Source: Aliiroseovarius salicola
Lineage (GTDB): Bacteria > Pseudomonadota > Alphaproteobacteria > Rhodobacterales > Rhodobacteraceae
Assembly: GCF_027891095.1 (NCBI RefSeq)
Contig: NZ_JAQIIO010000001.1
Location: 659,683 to 723,682, forward strand
Length of the DNA: 64,000 nt
Reading direction: 5' to 3'
The notes beneath the pieces are model-generated. The model did no database searches and was not told the origin of the DNA. It was given only the letters and a program-made list of their open reading frames with translations. The translations under genes were made by a program, and so were the position numbers. Each line of letters opens with the position of its first letter. The first letter of the stretch is position 1. Positions 56,022-64,000 of the stretch are shown here, piece after piece.

Positions 56022-56915
56022 ATGAGTGAAGCCACCGCCAACCTTCCCCAGCCACCCAGCCCGCTGCGTGAGTTCTGGAGTTACTTCCGCGAAAACCGAG
56101 GCGCCGTGATTGGCATGTATGTCTTCATGGTGTTTTTCATCGTCGCACTCATTGCGCCACTGATCGCGCCATACACGCCGCATGAACAATTCCGCGACCA
56201 CCTGCTGCAACCGCCGTTCTGGCAGGAAGGAGGCTCGACCGAGTTCCTTCTCGGCACCGATCCTCTGGGCCGTGACATGCTCTCACGTCTTTTGCACGGC
56301 GCGCGGTTTTCGTTCTTTATCGGTGTGATCGTGGTGTCGATTGCGTCCTTTTTCGGTGTGATCATCGGAGTAATCTCGGGCTTTGCGCCAAAATGGATGG
56401 ACACGCTGATCATGCGTCTGATGGACATCATCCTGTCTTTCCCGTCGCTCCTGCTGGCACTGGTGCTGGTGGCGATCCTCGGGCCGTCCCTGATTAACGC
56501 GATGATCGCTATTGCACTGGTGCTTCAGCCGCATTTTGTGCGTCTGACCCGTGCTGCTGTGATCTCGGAGCGCACCAAAGACTACGTGACCGCGGCCAAA
56601 GTGGCCGGGGCAGGGCGCCTGCGCACCATGTTTGTGACCGTGCTGCCCAACTGCCTTGCGCCCATTATCGTTCAGGCCGCTTTGTCATTTTCGACTGCGA
56701 TTCTGGATGCAGCTGCGCTGGGCTTTCTCGGCATGGGGGCACAGCCGCCCACACCGGAATGGGGCACCATGCTGGCCGAAGCGCGCGAGTTCATTCTGCG
56801 CGCCTGGTGGGTCGTGACCCTGCCCGGTATCTGCATCCTTGTGTCCGTATTGGCCATCAACCTGATGGGCGACGGGCTGCGCGATGCACTTGATCCCAAG
56901 TTGAAACGGAGCTGA
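56022..56915 (+). CDS. Dipeptide ABC permease (DppC-like)
   Basis: A 297-residue permease with LGTDPLGRDMLSRLLHGARFS and EAA loop TAAKVAGAGRLRTMFVTVLPNCLAPI. I use ATG 56022 with AGGGC upstream, rather than the GTG at 56019. It partners the DppB-like protein. Confidence 0.93.
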   Translation: MSEATANLPQPPSPLREFWSYFRENRGAVIGMYVFMVFFIVALIAPLIAPYTPHEQFRDHLLQPPFWQEGGSTEFLLGTDPLGRDMLSRLLHGARFSFFIGVIVVSIASFFGVIIGVISGFAPKWMDTLIMRLMDIILSFPSLLLALVLVAILGPSLINAMIAIALVLQPHFVRLTRAAVISERTKDYVTAAKVAGAGRLRTMFVTVLPNCLAPIIVQAALSFSTAILDAAALGFLGMGAQPPTPEWGTMLAEAREFILRAWWVVTLPGICILVSVLAINLMGDGLRDALDPKLKRS

Positions 56916-56918
56916 CGC

Positions 56919-57911
56919 ATGAGCCTTCTCGAAATCAAGAACCTCACCGTCGAGTTCCGCACCGCTAACGGACCTTTCCGCGCGGTGGACTCTGTCGACA
57001 TGACCGTGACTGCGGGTGAACTCGTTGCCATCGTTGGTGAAAGTGGCTCGGGCAAATCTGTATCCATGCTCGCCATGATGGGACTTCTGCCTTGGACCGC
57101 CAATATCACTGCCGACAAGATGGAGTTTGATGGCAAAGACCTGTTGCGCATGTCACCCAAGGAACGGCGCAAGATCATCGGCAAAGATGTGTCGATGATC
57201 TTTCAGGAACCGATGTCATCGTTGAATCCCTGCTACACTGTTGGCTTCCAGATCAAGGAAGTGCTACGTCAGCATACCGACCTGACCCGTGCCGAACGGC
57301 AAGCCCGTGCGGTAGAACTGATGGAGCAGGTCGGCATCCCGGATCCGGCCAAGCGGCTCAACGTCTTCCCGCACCAGCTCTCGGGTGGGATGAGCCAGCG
57401 GGTGATGATCGCCATGGCGCTCGCCTGCAAACCGAAACTGCTGATTGCCGATGAACCCACCACCGCGCTTGATGTGACCATTCAGGCGCAGATCCTCGAC
57501 CTGTTGATTGACCTGCAAAAAACCGAGGGCATGGCTCTGATCCTGATCACCCATGACATGGGTGTGGTCGCGGAAACCGTCGAGCGTGTGAACGTGCAAT
57601 ATGCTGGTCAACGTGTGGAACAGCAGGAAGTAAACGCGCTCTTTTCCAACCCCCACCACCCGTATACGGCCGCTCTTCTGGCGGCTCTGCCAGAACGCGC
57701 CACCGGACGTCACTTGCCGACAATTCCGGGTGTGGTGCCGGGGCAATTTGACCGCCCGCAAGGCTGCCTCTTTTCACCGCGCTGTGAATTTGCAGACGAC
57801 CATTGCCGCACGAAACCACCCGTGGCAGCAGGGCCGGAATTGGGCAAAGCCCTATGTCACCGCCCATTGCAACAAGGTGTTCCACAAGACCAGAAGGAGG
57901 TCTCTGCATGA
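56919..57911 (+). CDS. Dipeptide ABC ATPase (DppD-like)
   Basis: A 330-residue ATPase: Walker A GESGSGKS, signature LSGGMSQR, Walker [13 protein letters not shown], and the C-terminal oligopeptide-transporter domain with the Cys-containing [15 protein letters not shown] motif (Fe-S or structural). It overlaps dppF by 4 bp. Confidence 0.93.
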   Translation: MSLLEIKNLTVEFRTANGPFRAVDSVDMTVTAGELVAIVGESGSGKSVSMLAMMGLLPWTANITADKMEFDGKDLLRMSPKERRKIIGKDVSMIFQEPMSSLNPCYTVGFQIKEVLRQHTDLTRAERQARAVELMEQVGIPDPAKRLNVFPHQLSGGMSQRVMIAMALACKPKLLIADEPTTALDVTIQAQILDLLIDLQKTEGMALILITHDMGVVAETVERVNVQYAGQRVEQQEVNALFSNPHHPYTAALLAALPERATGRHLPTIPGVVPGQFDRPQGCLFSPRCEFADDHCRTKPPVAAGPELGKALCHRPLQQGVPQDQKEVSA

Positions 57912-58882
57912 GCGCCCCGATCCTTTCCGCAACGGACCTGCGTCGCCATTTCGAAGTAAAGTCCGGCCTGTTCGGCGGGACAAACACCGTGCGGGCGTTG
58001 GATGGTGCCAGTTTTGAGTTGGTGCCAGGTCGAACGCTTGCCGTGGTTGGTGAAAGTGGCTGTGGGAAATCCACCCTCGCCAATCTCGTAACCATGATCG
58101 ACACACCCACTTCGGGGACCTTCACGATCGACGGGCAAGACATCCAGCCGGGGGACGAACTCAAAGACAAAGTCCTGCGCGCCAAGGTGCAGATTGTGTT
58201 CCAGAACCCCTATGGCTCGCTCAATCCGCGCCAGACCATCGGCAAGATCCTGATGGAGCCACTTCTGCTGAACCGCCCGGAAATCTCCGCAGAAGAGCGA
58301 GAACGCCGTGCGCGTGAGATGGTTGAACTGGTCGGTCTGCGTCCCGAACATTTCAACCGGTATCCACATATGTTTTCGGGTGGGCAACGCCAGCGGATTG
58401 CCGTGGCGCGGGCGCTGATGTTGGAGCCGGAAATTCTGGTGCTTGACGAACCGGTTTCGGCGCTTGATTTGTCGATCCAGTCGCAGGTTCTGAACCTGCT
58501 CACTGACCTGCAAGACAAATTCAACCTCGCCTATCTCTTCATCAGTCACGACCTCTCAGTTGTGCGCCATTTTGCAGACGATGTGATCGTCATGTATCTG
58601 GGAAAACCGGTAGAGCAAGGGGCGAAAGACGAGGTGTTCGAAAACCCGCGTCACCCCTATACAAAGGCACTTCTCTCCGCGACGCCCATGGCAGACCCTG
58701 CGCGCCGTCAGGAACGGATCAAGCTGGAAGGCGAGCTTCCGTCCCCATTAAATGTTCCCGTTGGCTGCGCTTTCAACCCGCGCTGCTGGAAGGCCACCGA
58801 AGAGTGTCGCAACAAAAGACCAGATATGAGCGACGGTTCCCACCGCTTCGCCTGTTTCCACCCGGAAAATGGAGATAACTGA
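57908..58882 (+). CDS. Dipeptide ABC ATPase (DppF-like)
   Basis: A 324-residue ATPase with Walker A GESGCGKST, signature FSGGQRQR, Walker B ILVLDEPVSALD, and the C-terminal GCAFNPRCWKATEEC motif. ATG 57908 overlaps the dppD stop (ATGA) and has AGGAGG upstream. A longer frame from 57803 lies inside dppD. It completes a five-gene importer. Confidence 0.93.
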   Translation: MSAPILSATDLRRHFEVKSGLFGGTNTVRALDGASFELVPGRTLAVVGESGCGKSTLANLVTMIDTPTSGTFTIDGQDIQPGDELKDKVLRAKVQIVFQNPYGSLNPRQTIGKILMEPLLLNRPEISAEERERRAREMVELVGLRPEHFNRYPHMFSGGQRQRIAVARALMLEPEILVLDEPVSALDLSIQSQVLNLLTDLQDKFNLAYLFISHDLSVVRHFADDVIVMYLGKPVEQGAKDEVFENPRHPYTKALLSATPMADPARRQERIKLEGELPSPLNVPVGCAFNPRCWKATEECRNKRPDMSDGSHRFACFHPENGDN

Positions 58883-58884
58883 AG

Positions 58885-58915
58885 AAAAGGGGTGCCAGAT
58901 TGGTGCCCCTTTTTT
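58885..58915 (+). terminator. Terminator after the dipeptide ABC operon
   Basis: AAAAGGGGTGCCA pairs with TGGTGCCCCTTTT (two G-T pairs) around GAT, followed by further T residues. Confidence 0.8.
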
Positions 58916-58939
58916 CTTGCCGTAAATATCTCGGGGTGA

Positions 58940-58985
58940 GACCGAAGGTCGAGGGGCAGAGCCCCTCAGGCTCACGACGTGAGCC
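58940..58985. repeat. Three tandem mini-hairpins
   Basis: Three perfect stems stand in a row, each with a 3-nt loop: GACC-GAA-GGTC (58940-58950), GAGGGGC-AGA-GCCCCTC (58951-58967) and GGCTCAC-GAC-GTGAGCC (58969-58985). They lie between the ABC terminator and the convergent M24 gene in non-coding DNA. Confidence 0.7.
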
Positions 58986-59067
58986 ACGCCCAAGCCTGTC
59001 GACCGAAGGGAGAAAAGGCGCGGGAGTGGCTGTGAGATCGGAGAGCACTACCGTCTAGTGGATTGCG

Positions 59068-60165
59068 TCAGTTTCGGACGATCATCTCGCGACCAAGGTC
59101 CGAGAAAACCTCCGGACCGTTTTTGCGCAGGATCACAATTTCCTCCAATCGGACGCCGAACTGACCCAACAAGTAGATGCCCGGTTCGATGGAAAAGACA
59201 TTCCCTTCCTCAAGCACCACATCCGAATTGGAGACAATGTCGGGCTTTTCGTGCAGATCGAGGCCAAGCCCGTGCCCCACGCGCGCTGCGAGAGTTTCGC
59301 CGTAGCCTGCGGCGGTGATCACATCGCGCGCAGCTTTGTCCACTTCGCCAGATGTCACCCCCGGTTTGGCGGCGGCCAGCCCAGCTGCGACAGCTTTCTC
59401 AACGATGGCAAAGATATTTCGGTAGTGATCGCTGGGTTCTCCGAACCAACCACATCTGGTGTTGTCGGCGGGGTATCCCATATGCCGACAACCACAATCA
59501 ATCTGTACGGCCATATCGCGCTTCAGTTGGGTTTGTCCGGTATGGTGATGTGGGAAAGCGCCATTGGCTCCAAAGGCTACATTGATAAACTCCACCCTCG
59601 CGCCGTGTTCAACATAGGTGTTGGCGATTCCATCAGCCACCTGTTCCTCGGTTATTCCCTCGTACAGACTGTCAAAAGCGCGTGTGAGGGCTATGTCATT
59701 CACTCGGTGGCTTTCCTTGAGCGCCGCGTATTCACCCGGTTCCTTAACCATGCGCAGTGCGCCGATCATGTCTTGCATGAAGGAATGAGTGGCTCCTGGA
59801 AGCTTGTCCAACAGCAGGAACGAAAAATCTGAACGCATCATTTCGTCCAGCGCCAGCTTCGGCGAGGCTGGTACGGCGAGGCGGGTGAGGATCTGATTCA
59901 GCGCGCCATGGGGGCCGTCGGCATCTTTCCAGGTGGCGAAGGGCAGGTCGGTATGTTGTCGCACGCTGTCTGCATTCAGCGCGGGCATCAAAAACTCGGC
60001 ATGGTTTTGGGTGATCAGGAGAAGCACGGGGCGTTCGTCGCCATGGGGATCGAGACCGGTCAGCCAAGAAAGATGACTGGTCGGACCCACCGCCACCAGA
60101 TCCGTGCCGCTCTCCAGCATTTTCAAACGCAGACGTTCCATTCGGGATGCATAGTTGATCTTCAT
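59068..60165 (-). CDS. M24 metallopeptidase, Xaa-Pro dipeptidase (prolidase)-like
   Basis: A 365-residue cytoplasmic peptidase with a creatinase-type N-terminal domain and the M24 fold. All five metal ligands are present: D223 (QIDCG), D234 (PADNTR), H298 (GHGLGLDLHE), E327 (FSIEPG) and E341 (VRLEE). Such enzymes split X-Pro bonds. I chose ATG 60165 (AAGGGCG upstream) over a TTG at 60219, because the latter has no ribosome site and almost abuts the operator-like palindrome. The palindrome links it to the hydroxyproline operon, and the dipeptide importer is next door on the other strand. Confidence 0.88.
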   Translation of the reverse strand: MKINYASRMERLRLKMLESGTDLVAVGPTSHLSWLTGLDPHGDERPVLLLITQNHAEFLMPALNADSVRQHTDLPFATWKDADGPHGALNQILTRLAVPASPKLALDEMMRSDFSFLLLDKLPGATHSFMQDMIGALRMVKEPGEYAALKESHRVNDIALTRAFDSLYEGITEEQVADGIANTYVEHGARVEFINVAFGANGAFPHHHTGQTQLKRDMAVQIDCGCRHMGYPADNTRCGWFGEPSDHYRNIFAIVEKAVAAGLAAAKPGVTSGEVDKAARDVITAAGYGETLAARVGHGLGLDLHEKPDIVSNSDVVLEEGNVFSIEPGIYLLGQFGVRLEEIVILRKNGPEVFSDLGREMIVRN

Positions 60166-60226
60166 GTCGCCCTTACTCGCTGCCTGCCACATAGGCGCAT
60201 GAGTGGCAGGTAAGGTCAATCGGATT

Positions 60227-60236
60227 TTGGATCCAA
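60227..60236. promoter_or_regulatory. GntR-type operator core upstream of the prolidase gene
   Basis: TTGGATCCAA is identical to the core of the site at 45626-45643, and the wider AATATTGGATCCAA is shared when read on the minus strand. It lies about 62 bp upstream of the M24 start. Confidence 0.55.
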
Positions 60237-60260
60237 TATTGCGTCAGGTAAAGAACAAAG

Positions 60261-60286
60261 AAAACGGAGGCCGAAGCCCCCGTTTC
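60261..60286 (-). terminator. Terminator after the amino-acid binding protein gene
   Basis: AAACGGAGGC pairs with GCCCCCGTTT (one mismatch) around CGAA. On the minus strand it reads into TTTTCTTTG, 22 bp after the stop. Confidence 0.7.
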
Positions 60287-60308
60287 CTGTTGCGTGTTTC
60301 AGAATTGT

Positions 60309-61085
60309 TTACTGAAGACCCCATTTGGCAGCGGTGGCCTCGAAGAAGCCCTTCTCCTGCTTAAGCTTGATCCAGTTGTTCACATAGTTGATCCAGACTT
60401 GATCAGTCTGCGGCAGGATCATTGCAATCGGTGTTGGTTTGGCCGGGGCGTTTACCTCCATCCGGCGCACCTGTGGGAATTTTTCACTCAGCGTTGCCCC
60501 TTCAATGTTTGATGTGATGAACACATCCGCCCGACCGGCAATGACCTCTTGATAACCGCGTGCAGGGGCTTCGACCACTTTGATGTCGGCATCAGGGAAC
60601 CAGTCTTTCACCATCTTCTCAAACGACGTTCCAAGGGTTGTCGCCACTTTCACATCCGGCGCATTGATTGAGGCGAAATCGGTAAACCGCCCCACCTTAT
60701 CCTCGGTGGTGTAAGGTCCGATCTGCACCGAGATATAGGGGGATGAGAACCCGGCCACTTTCATTCGCGATGGTGAGATCGAGGCGGACCCCGTCATATG
60801 GTATTTGCCAGCGACAATGCCGTTTACCAATGTCTTCCAGTCGGTTGGCGCAAATTCCAGCTCGACTTCCAGATCCTTGGCCAGCTCGGTCATGACATCA
60901 ATATCATATCCTTTATAGCTTTCGGTTGCCGGATCGCGAACGGTCATTGGGTTCCAATCGCCCGTTGTGCCGACCTTCAGCACACCGCCCGACAGAATGT
61001 CGTTCAAGGCGGATTGTGCGCTGGCTGGTGCAACAAATACCAGCCCGGCCACAAACGCAGCCCCCAAAGTTCGCAAAATTGTCAT
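60309..61085 (-). CDS. Polar amino-acid ABC substrate-binding protein (family 3)
   Basis: A 258-residue periplasmic protein with a signal peptide (MTILRTLGAAFVAGLVFVAPASA) and the family 3 pattern VGTTGDWNPMTVRD..YKGYDIDVMTELAKDL. It resembles cyclohexadienyl-dehydratase/amino-acid binding proteins. It is transcribed away from its probable ATPase and permease genes (61199 onward) across a 113 bp divergent region. Ligand unknown. Confidence 0.9.
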   Translation of the reverse strand: MTILRTLGAAFVAGLVFVAPASAQSALNDILSGGVLKVGTTGDWNPMTVRDPATESYKGYDIDVMTELAKDLEVELEFAPTDWKTLVNGIVAGKYHMTGSASISPSRMKVAGFSSPYISVQIGPYTTEDKVGRFTDFASINAPDVKVATTLGTSFEKMVKDWFPDADIKVVEAPARGYQEVIAGRADVFITSNIEGATLSEKFPQVRRMEVNAPAKPTPIAMILPQTDQVWINYVNNWIKLKQEKGFFEATAAKWGLQ

Positions 61086-61198
61086 GGAGAAGATCCTTTT
61101 CTAGGGTAACACAAACGTCTCGTTTCTTTATACATTAGAACAAAATGTGAATTTTAGTCACCATCTCACGAAGTGGTGAACGCTTGTAAGGATGCGCG

Positions 61199-61918
61199 AT
61201 GACCGCTGCGGTAAGGCTAACCGAACTCGACAAATGGTTTGGCGAATTTCAGGTGCTCAAGAAGGTGTCGATTGAAGTTTCCCCGGGTGAAAAGCTGGTG
61301 ATTTGTGGCCCTTCCGGGTCCGGAAAATCCACTGTCGTTCGCTGTATCGCCAATTTGGAGCCATATGAAGGTGGGGCGCTAGATGTGTTGGGTGGTGAGC
61401 CGGGTGCCGCTGGTCGGGGCGAAGTGGGCATGGTGTTTCAGCAGTTCAACCTGTTTCCGCATTTGACCGTGCTAGATAATCTGACCCTTGGTCCGATCCG
61501 GGCGTTGGGCCTGTCGCGACGAGAGGCTGAAGACAAGGCGCATGCGCTATTGGAACGGGTCAAGATCCCCGATCAGGCAGCAAAGAAGCCGGGGCAGCTT
61601 TCGGGTGGACAGCAACAGCGGGTCGCCATAGCCCGTGCGCTTTGCATGGAACCCAAAGTGATGCTGTTTGATGAGCCAACATCAGCGCTTGATCCAGAGA
61701 TGATTGCAGAGGTTCTTGACGTCATGGAAGAACTGGCCGCTGAGGGGATGACCATGATTTGCGTGACCCATGAGATGGGCTTTGCCAAGCGTGTGGCCGA
61801 TCGTATTGCCTTCATGGATGCAGGTGAACTGATTGAAGTGGGGACGCCGGAACAGGTTTTCACTGCACCCAAATCCAGCCGCTTCGCGGATTTCCTCGAT
61901 AAGATCCTGAGCCATTGA
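61199..61918 (+). CDS. Amino-acid ABC transporter ATPase (GlnQ/HisP-like)
   Basis: A 239-residue ATPase: Walker [10 protein letters not shown], signature LSGGQQQR, Walker [16 protein letters not shown], the polar amino-acid signature. It is followed 10 bp later by the permease gene. The divergent region upstream contains TCACC/GGTGA half-sites 12 bp apart (61158-61179), a possible control site. Confidence 0.93.
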   Translation: MTAAVRLTELDKWFGEFQVLKKVSIEVSPGEKLVICGPSGSGKSTVVRCIANLEPYEGGALDVLGGEPGAAGRGEVGMVFQQFNLFPHLTVLDNLTLGPIRALGLSRREAEDKAHALLERVKIPDQAAKKPGQLSGGQQQRVAIARALCMEPKVMLFDEPTSALDPEMIAEVLDVMEELAAEGMTMICVTHEMGFAKRVADRIAFMDAGELIEVGTPEQVFTAPKSSRFADFLDKILSH

Positions 61919-61928
61919 GGGCGCTGAC

Positions 61929-62687
61929 ATGAAACGACTTTTTCCGTTTGCTGCCCTGTTGCTTCTGGTCGGCTGTGATAGCCAGCCGGGCACTTGGGGG
62001 TGGTATGTAATTGACCCGACCACCAAGGCAGGCTGGACCAATGTTCAATTCCTGATGCGCGGGTTCACCTCGACCATTCAGGTTTCAATGCTCGCAGCGG
62101 TGGCGTCAATTATGATTGGATTATTTGTCGCCTTGCCGAGCTTGTCCCCAAGCCGATGGGTGCGTCTGCCCAACAGGATCTATGTTGAATTCGTTCGCTC
62201 GATCCCGCTTCTGCCGATGCTGTTTTGGGTGTTTTATGGCTTGCCAGTGGTGCTTAAATCCGTGGGAATAAACCTGAACATCGACCCGTTCTGGGGAGCT
62301 GTGATCACGCTGGCGATATCAGATAGCGCCTTCACCGCGGAAATTTTCAGGTCCGGCATTCAATCTGTTCCGCACGGGCAATCGGAAGCGTCGCAAACCA
62401 TTGGTCTGACCAAATCTCAGGCCATGCGGTATGTGATCTTGCCACAGGCGGTGCGCCGGATCCTGCCCCCGTTGGCAAACCAATTCATATACATCGTGAA
62501 AATGTCTGCCTTTGCATCGGTGATTGGGATGCAGGAGTTGACCCGGCGCGCCAATGAACTGGTTGTGACAGAGTATCGCCCCCTAGAGATCTACTCGCTG
62601 TTGATTTTGGAGTATTTGGTGTTGGTGCTGATCATTTCGGCCGCCGTGCGGTGGCTGGAGCGACGTATGGGAGCAAATGAGCGCTAA
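61929..62687 (+). CDS. Amino-acid ABC permease (HisM/GlnP-like) with N-terminal lipobox
   Basis: A 252-residue permease. The family region GFTSTIQVSMLAAVASIMIGL and the EAA loop SEASQTIGLTKSQAMRYVILPQAVRRILPP are clear. Unusually, the N-terminus MKRLFPFAALLLLVGCDSQ is a lipoprotein-type signal with lipobox LVGC (C16) and Asp at +2, the inner-membrane retention residue in E. coli. A plain first helix that happens to contain Cys is the alternative. Confidence 0.9.
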   Translation: MKRLFPFAALLLLVGCDSQPGTWGWYVIDPTTKAGWTNVQFLMRGFTSTIQVSMLAAVASIMIGLFVALPSLSPSRWVRLPNRIYVEFVRSIPLLPMLFWVFYGLPVVLKSVGINLNIDPFWGAVITLAISDSAFTAEIFRSGIQSVPHGQSEASQTIGLTKSQAMRYVILPQAVRRILPPLANQFIYIVKMSAFASVIGMQELTRRANELVVTEYRPLEIYSLLILEYLVLVLIISAAVRWLERRMGANER

Positions 62688-62771
62688 CTCCTTTGACTGT
62701 TCTCATCCTTTGATCGTGTCCCGTCAGCAGGGCGTCATCCACTTGAAATAATCGTTGCAAATGAAATGATC

Positions 62772-62800
62772 TTGACAGTCGCTGCAAACGCAACAATGAT
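62772..62800 (+). promoter_or_regulatory. Sigma-70 type promoter of the VOC-family gene
   Basis: A consensus -35 TTGACA (62772-62777), 17-bp spacer, and -10 AATGAT (62795-62800). Two imperfect direct repeats, TCGTTGCAAA (62752) and TCGCTGCAAA (62779), 27 bp apart, flank and overlap the -35 box and could bind a regulator. Confidence 0.55.
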
Positions 62801-62842
62801 GCACCCGTTAATCAATGTCGCCAGGAGAGGAGATCGCGCCCT

Positions 62843-63400
62843 ATGAAGCCCGACCTGAAAATCGATCAGATTCACCATGTCGCCTATCGCTGCAAAGATG
62901 CCAAGGAAACCGTGGAATGGTATGGCAAGATGCTGAACATGGATTTTATTCTGGCGATTGCCGAAGATCGTGTGCCCTCTACCCATGAGCCCGATCCTTA
63001 CATGCATATTTTCATTGATGCCGGTATGGGCAATGTGTTGGCATTTTTCGAGTTGCCGACCAAGCCCGAAATGGATCGCGACCGCAACACCCCGATCTGG
63101 GTGCAGCACATCGCGTTCAAGGTAAAAGACCGCGACACACTGATTAGCTTCAAAGAGCATCTTGAAGCCAATGGGGTTGAGGTTTTGGGTGTCACCGACC
63201 ACTCGATCTTCCACTCGATCTATTTCTTCGACCCGAATGGCCACCGCATCGAACTGGCGTGCCCGGACCCGAAAGAAGAAGCCATGTTGAAGCGTATGGA
63301 CGACGTGAAATGGGCGATGCTTGAAGAATGGTCGCAAACCAAAAAAGCCCCCAAACACGCAGACTGGTTGCACGCCAAGGAACTGAACAAAAGCAATTGA
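62843..63400 (+). CDS. VOC-family metalloprotein (glyoxalase/dioxygenase fold)
   Basis: A 185-residue protein with two beta-alpha-beta-beta-beta modules. Likely metal ligands are H12 (DQIHHVAYR), H90 (WVQHIAFKVKD) and the Glu in FFDPNGHRIELAC. It resembles lactoylglutathione lyase or extradiol-dioxygenase-like proteins; the substrate is unknown. AGGAGAGGAG precedes the ATG and a terminator follows, so it is a single-gene unit. Confidence 0.85.
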   Translation: MKPDLKIDQIHHVAYRCKDAKETVEWYGKMLNMDFILAIAEDRVPSTHEPDPYMHIFIDAGMGNVLAFFELPTKPEMDRDRNTPIWVQHIAFKVKDRDTLISFKEHLEANGVEVLGVTDHSIFHSIYFFDPNGHRIELACPDPKEEAMLKRMDDVKWAMLEEWSQTKKAPKHADWLHAKELNKSN

Positions 63401-63432
63401 ACCGGATCAAAACCGGGTTGCTGAAGGCAAGC

Positions 63433-63463
63433 AAAGCCGGAACGCTAGGCGTTCCGGCTTTTT
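63433..63463 (+). terminator. Terminator after the VOC-family gene
   Basis: AAAGCCGGAACGC pairs perfectly with GCGTTCCGGCTTT around TAG, with further T residues. Confidence 0.9.
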
Positions 63464-63590
63464 ACATTGATCCAAGCTCAGGCCGAGCAAGGCACAGAAT
63501 TCCACTCGGAAAGGGCATCATCATACTGTCTTGTCGTAGTGGTCACGTTTGGCATCGCACATACCATTCACGCACCAAATAGAGGAGGGA

Positions 63591-63827
63591 TCAGGCCGGT
63601 GGTGCGCTCAGGTTTCCACTTTCGGGGCTTAGCCAGCGGGCCCAGTTTTCCCAAGAATACCCCATTTCAGAGCTAATCAGTATAGTCGCACCGGAAGCAA
63701 TGCCGACCATCAGCAGAAATAGTAGTAGATATTCGAGGTGTAGACGGGAAATGAACCCATCTTCATTGGTCCAAAATCGTTTTATCAGATAATACCACAT
63801 CAGAAACTCTCCACCTTTGTACCACAT
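63591..63827 (-). CDS. Small single-pass membrane protein, unknown
   Basis: A 78-residue protein with one hydrophobic helix (about 32-52, EYLLLFLLMVGIASGATILI), an aromatic/basic N-terminus and a polar Trp-rich tail. AAGGAG lies 4 bp before ATG 63827; ATG 63800 (after GGAGAG) is possible too. The FWTNEDG...LEY stretch recalls Flp-type pilins, but the Glu is not at +5 from the Gly, so I leave it unassigned. Confidence 0.5.
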   Translation of the reverse strand: MWYKGGEFLMWYYLIKRFWTNEDGFISRLHLEYLLLFLLMVGIASGATILISSEMGYSWENWARWLSPESGNLSAPPA

Positions 63828-63960
63828 TTTCTCCTTTGAATCTCCGTGGAGAAAAGGAACCAGCTCGTCGCAATCTCCGGTTTTGGTGAATGCTGCGACA
63901 GACCCTGCCTATCTTTTAATAAGAAAAATAAAGTTAAATTATGGCAAAGGGGGGCTACAA

Positions 63961-64000
63961 ATGACGATTATTGGTGGCGAGAATTTGGGTGTGAAGGGGT
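63961..64000 (+). CDS. Start of a gene running off the right edge
   Basis: ATG at 63961 behind AAGGGGGG opens a frame of 13 codons (MTIIGGENLGVKG) that leaves the window. The ribosome site is strong and the preceding 130 bp are AT-rich and non-coding, so a real gene is likely. The product cannot be named. Confidence 0.45.
   Translation, partial: MTIIGGENLGVKG

Noticed and set aside
63591..63827. Flp-type pilin
   Set aside because: The Gly-to-Glu spacing is wrong for prepilin peptidase processing and no tad genes are nearby in the window.

Overview
The window looks like a chromosomal segment of a marine Alphaproteobacterium of the Rhodobacteraceae (roseobacter group). This is an inference from the alphaproteobacterial-type nosRZDFYLX order, the density of ABC and TRAP uptake systems with tightly overlapping genes, several FCD-type GntR regulators, and catabolic sets for ectoine, pyrimidines and hydroxyproline. 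I see no phage genes, insertion sequences, CRISPR arrays or rRNA. One tRNA gene (Gly, anticodon TCC) is present.

Layout. 1-0.3 kb: edge of a small membrane protein. 0.5-5.4 kb (minus strand): LysR regulator, class III aminotransferase (DoeD-like), ectoine hydrolase (DoeA-like) and ArgE-type deacetylase, which together look like an ectoine-breakdown set. 5.5-6.9 kb: cytochrome c' and a dihaem cytochrome c. 6.9-8.7 kb (minus): gamma-glutamyltransferase. 9.1-18.1 kb: a complete nitrous-oxide reductase operon, preceded by an FNR-type box and a small Cys-rich protein, then nosR, Z, D, F, Y, L and X. 18.3 kb: tRNA-Gly. 18.6-23.3 kb (minus): marR, adaptor and RND pump. 23.7-28.5 kb: a TRAP transporter for a TakP-like ligand, with an unusual permease carrying a coiled-coil tail of about 325 residues. 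28.7-33.7 kb: a peptide-type ABC importer with fused ATPases. 33.9-35.4 kb: a phosphodiesterase/phosphatase-like protein and a FAH-family hydrolase.

35.6-44.8 kb: reductive pyrimidine degradation (preT, preA, an amidase of the beta-ureidopropionase type, dihydropyrimidinase) with its own ABC importer. Two RutR-like boxes stand in front of the two halves. 44.9-51.4 kb: hydroxyproline catabolism (GntR regulator; pyrroline-4-hydroxy-2-carboxylate deaminase-like, 4-hydroxyproline epimerase, semialdehyde dehydrogenase, D-amino-acid oxidase-like, and a second proline-racemase-fold protein with a Ser/Thr instead of Cys/Cys pair). 51.5-52.4 kb: an exported coiled-coil protein of unknown role. 52.4-58.9 kb: a second GntR regulator and a five-gene dipeptide/oligopeptide ABC importer. 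59.1-60.2 kb (minus): a prolidase-like M24 peptidase whose upstream region carries the same palindrome (TTGGATCCAA) found in front of the hydroxyproline operon. 60.3-62.7 kb: a polar amino-acid ABC importer split over two strands. 62.8-63.4 kb: a VOC-family protein. 63.6 kb to the end: a small membrane protein and the first codons of another gene.

How it fits together. The 45-60 kb stretch can be read as one programme: import of (hydroxy)proline-containing peptides, cleavage by a prolidase, then conversion of hydroxyproline to 2-oxoglutarate. The shared palindrome supports this, but it remains a hypothesis. The most unusual items are the tailed TRAP permease, the Ser/Thr proline-racemase homologue, the shared operator, the exported coiled-coil protein, and an ArgE-type enzyme in the ectoine set.
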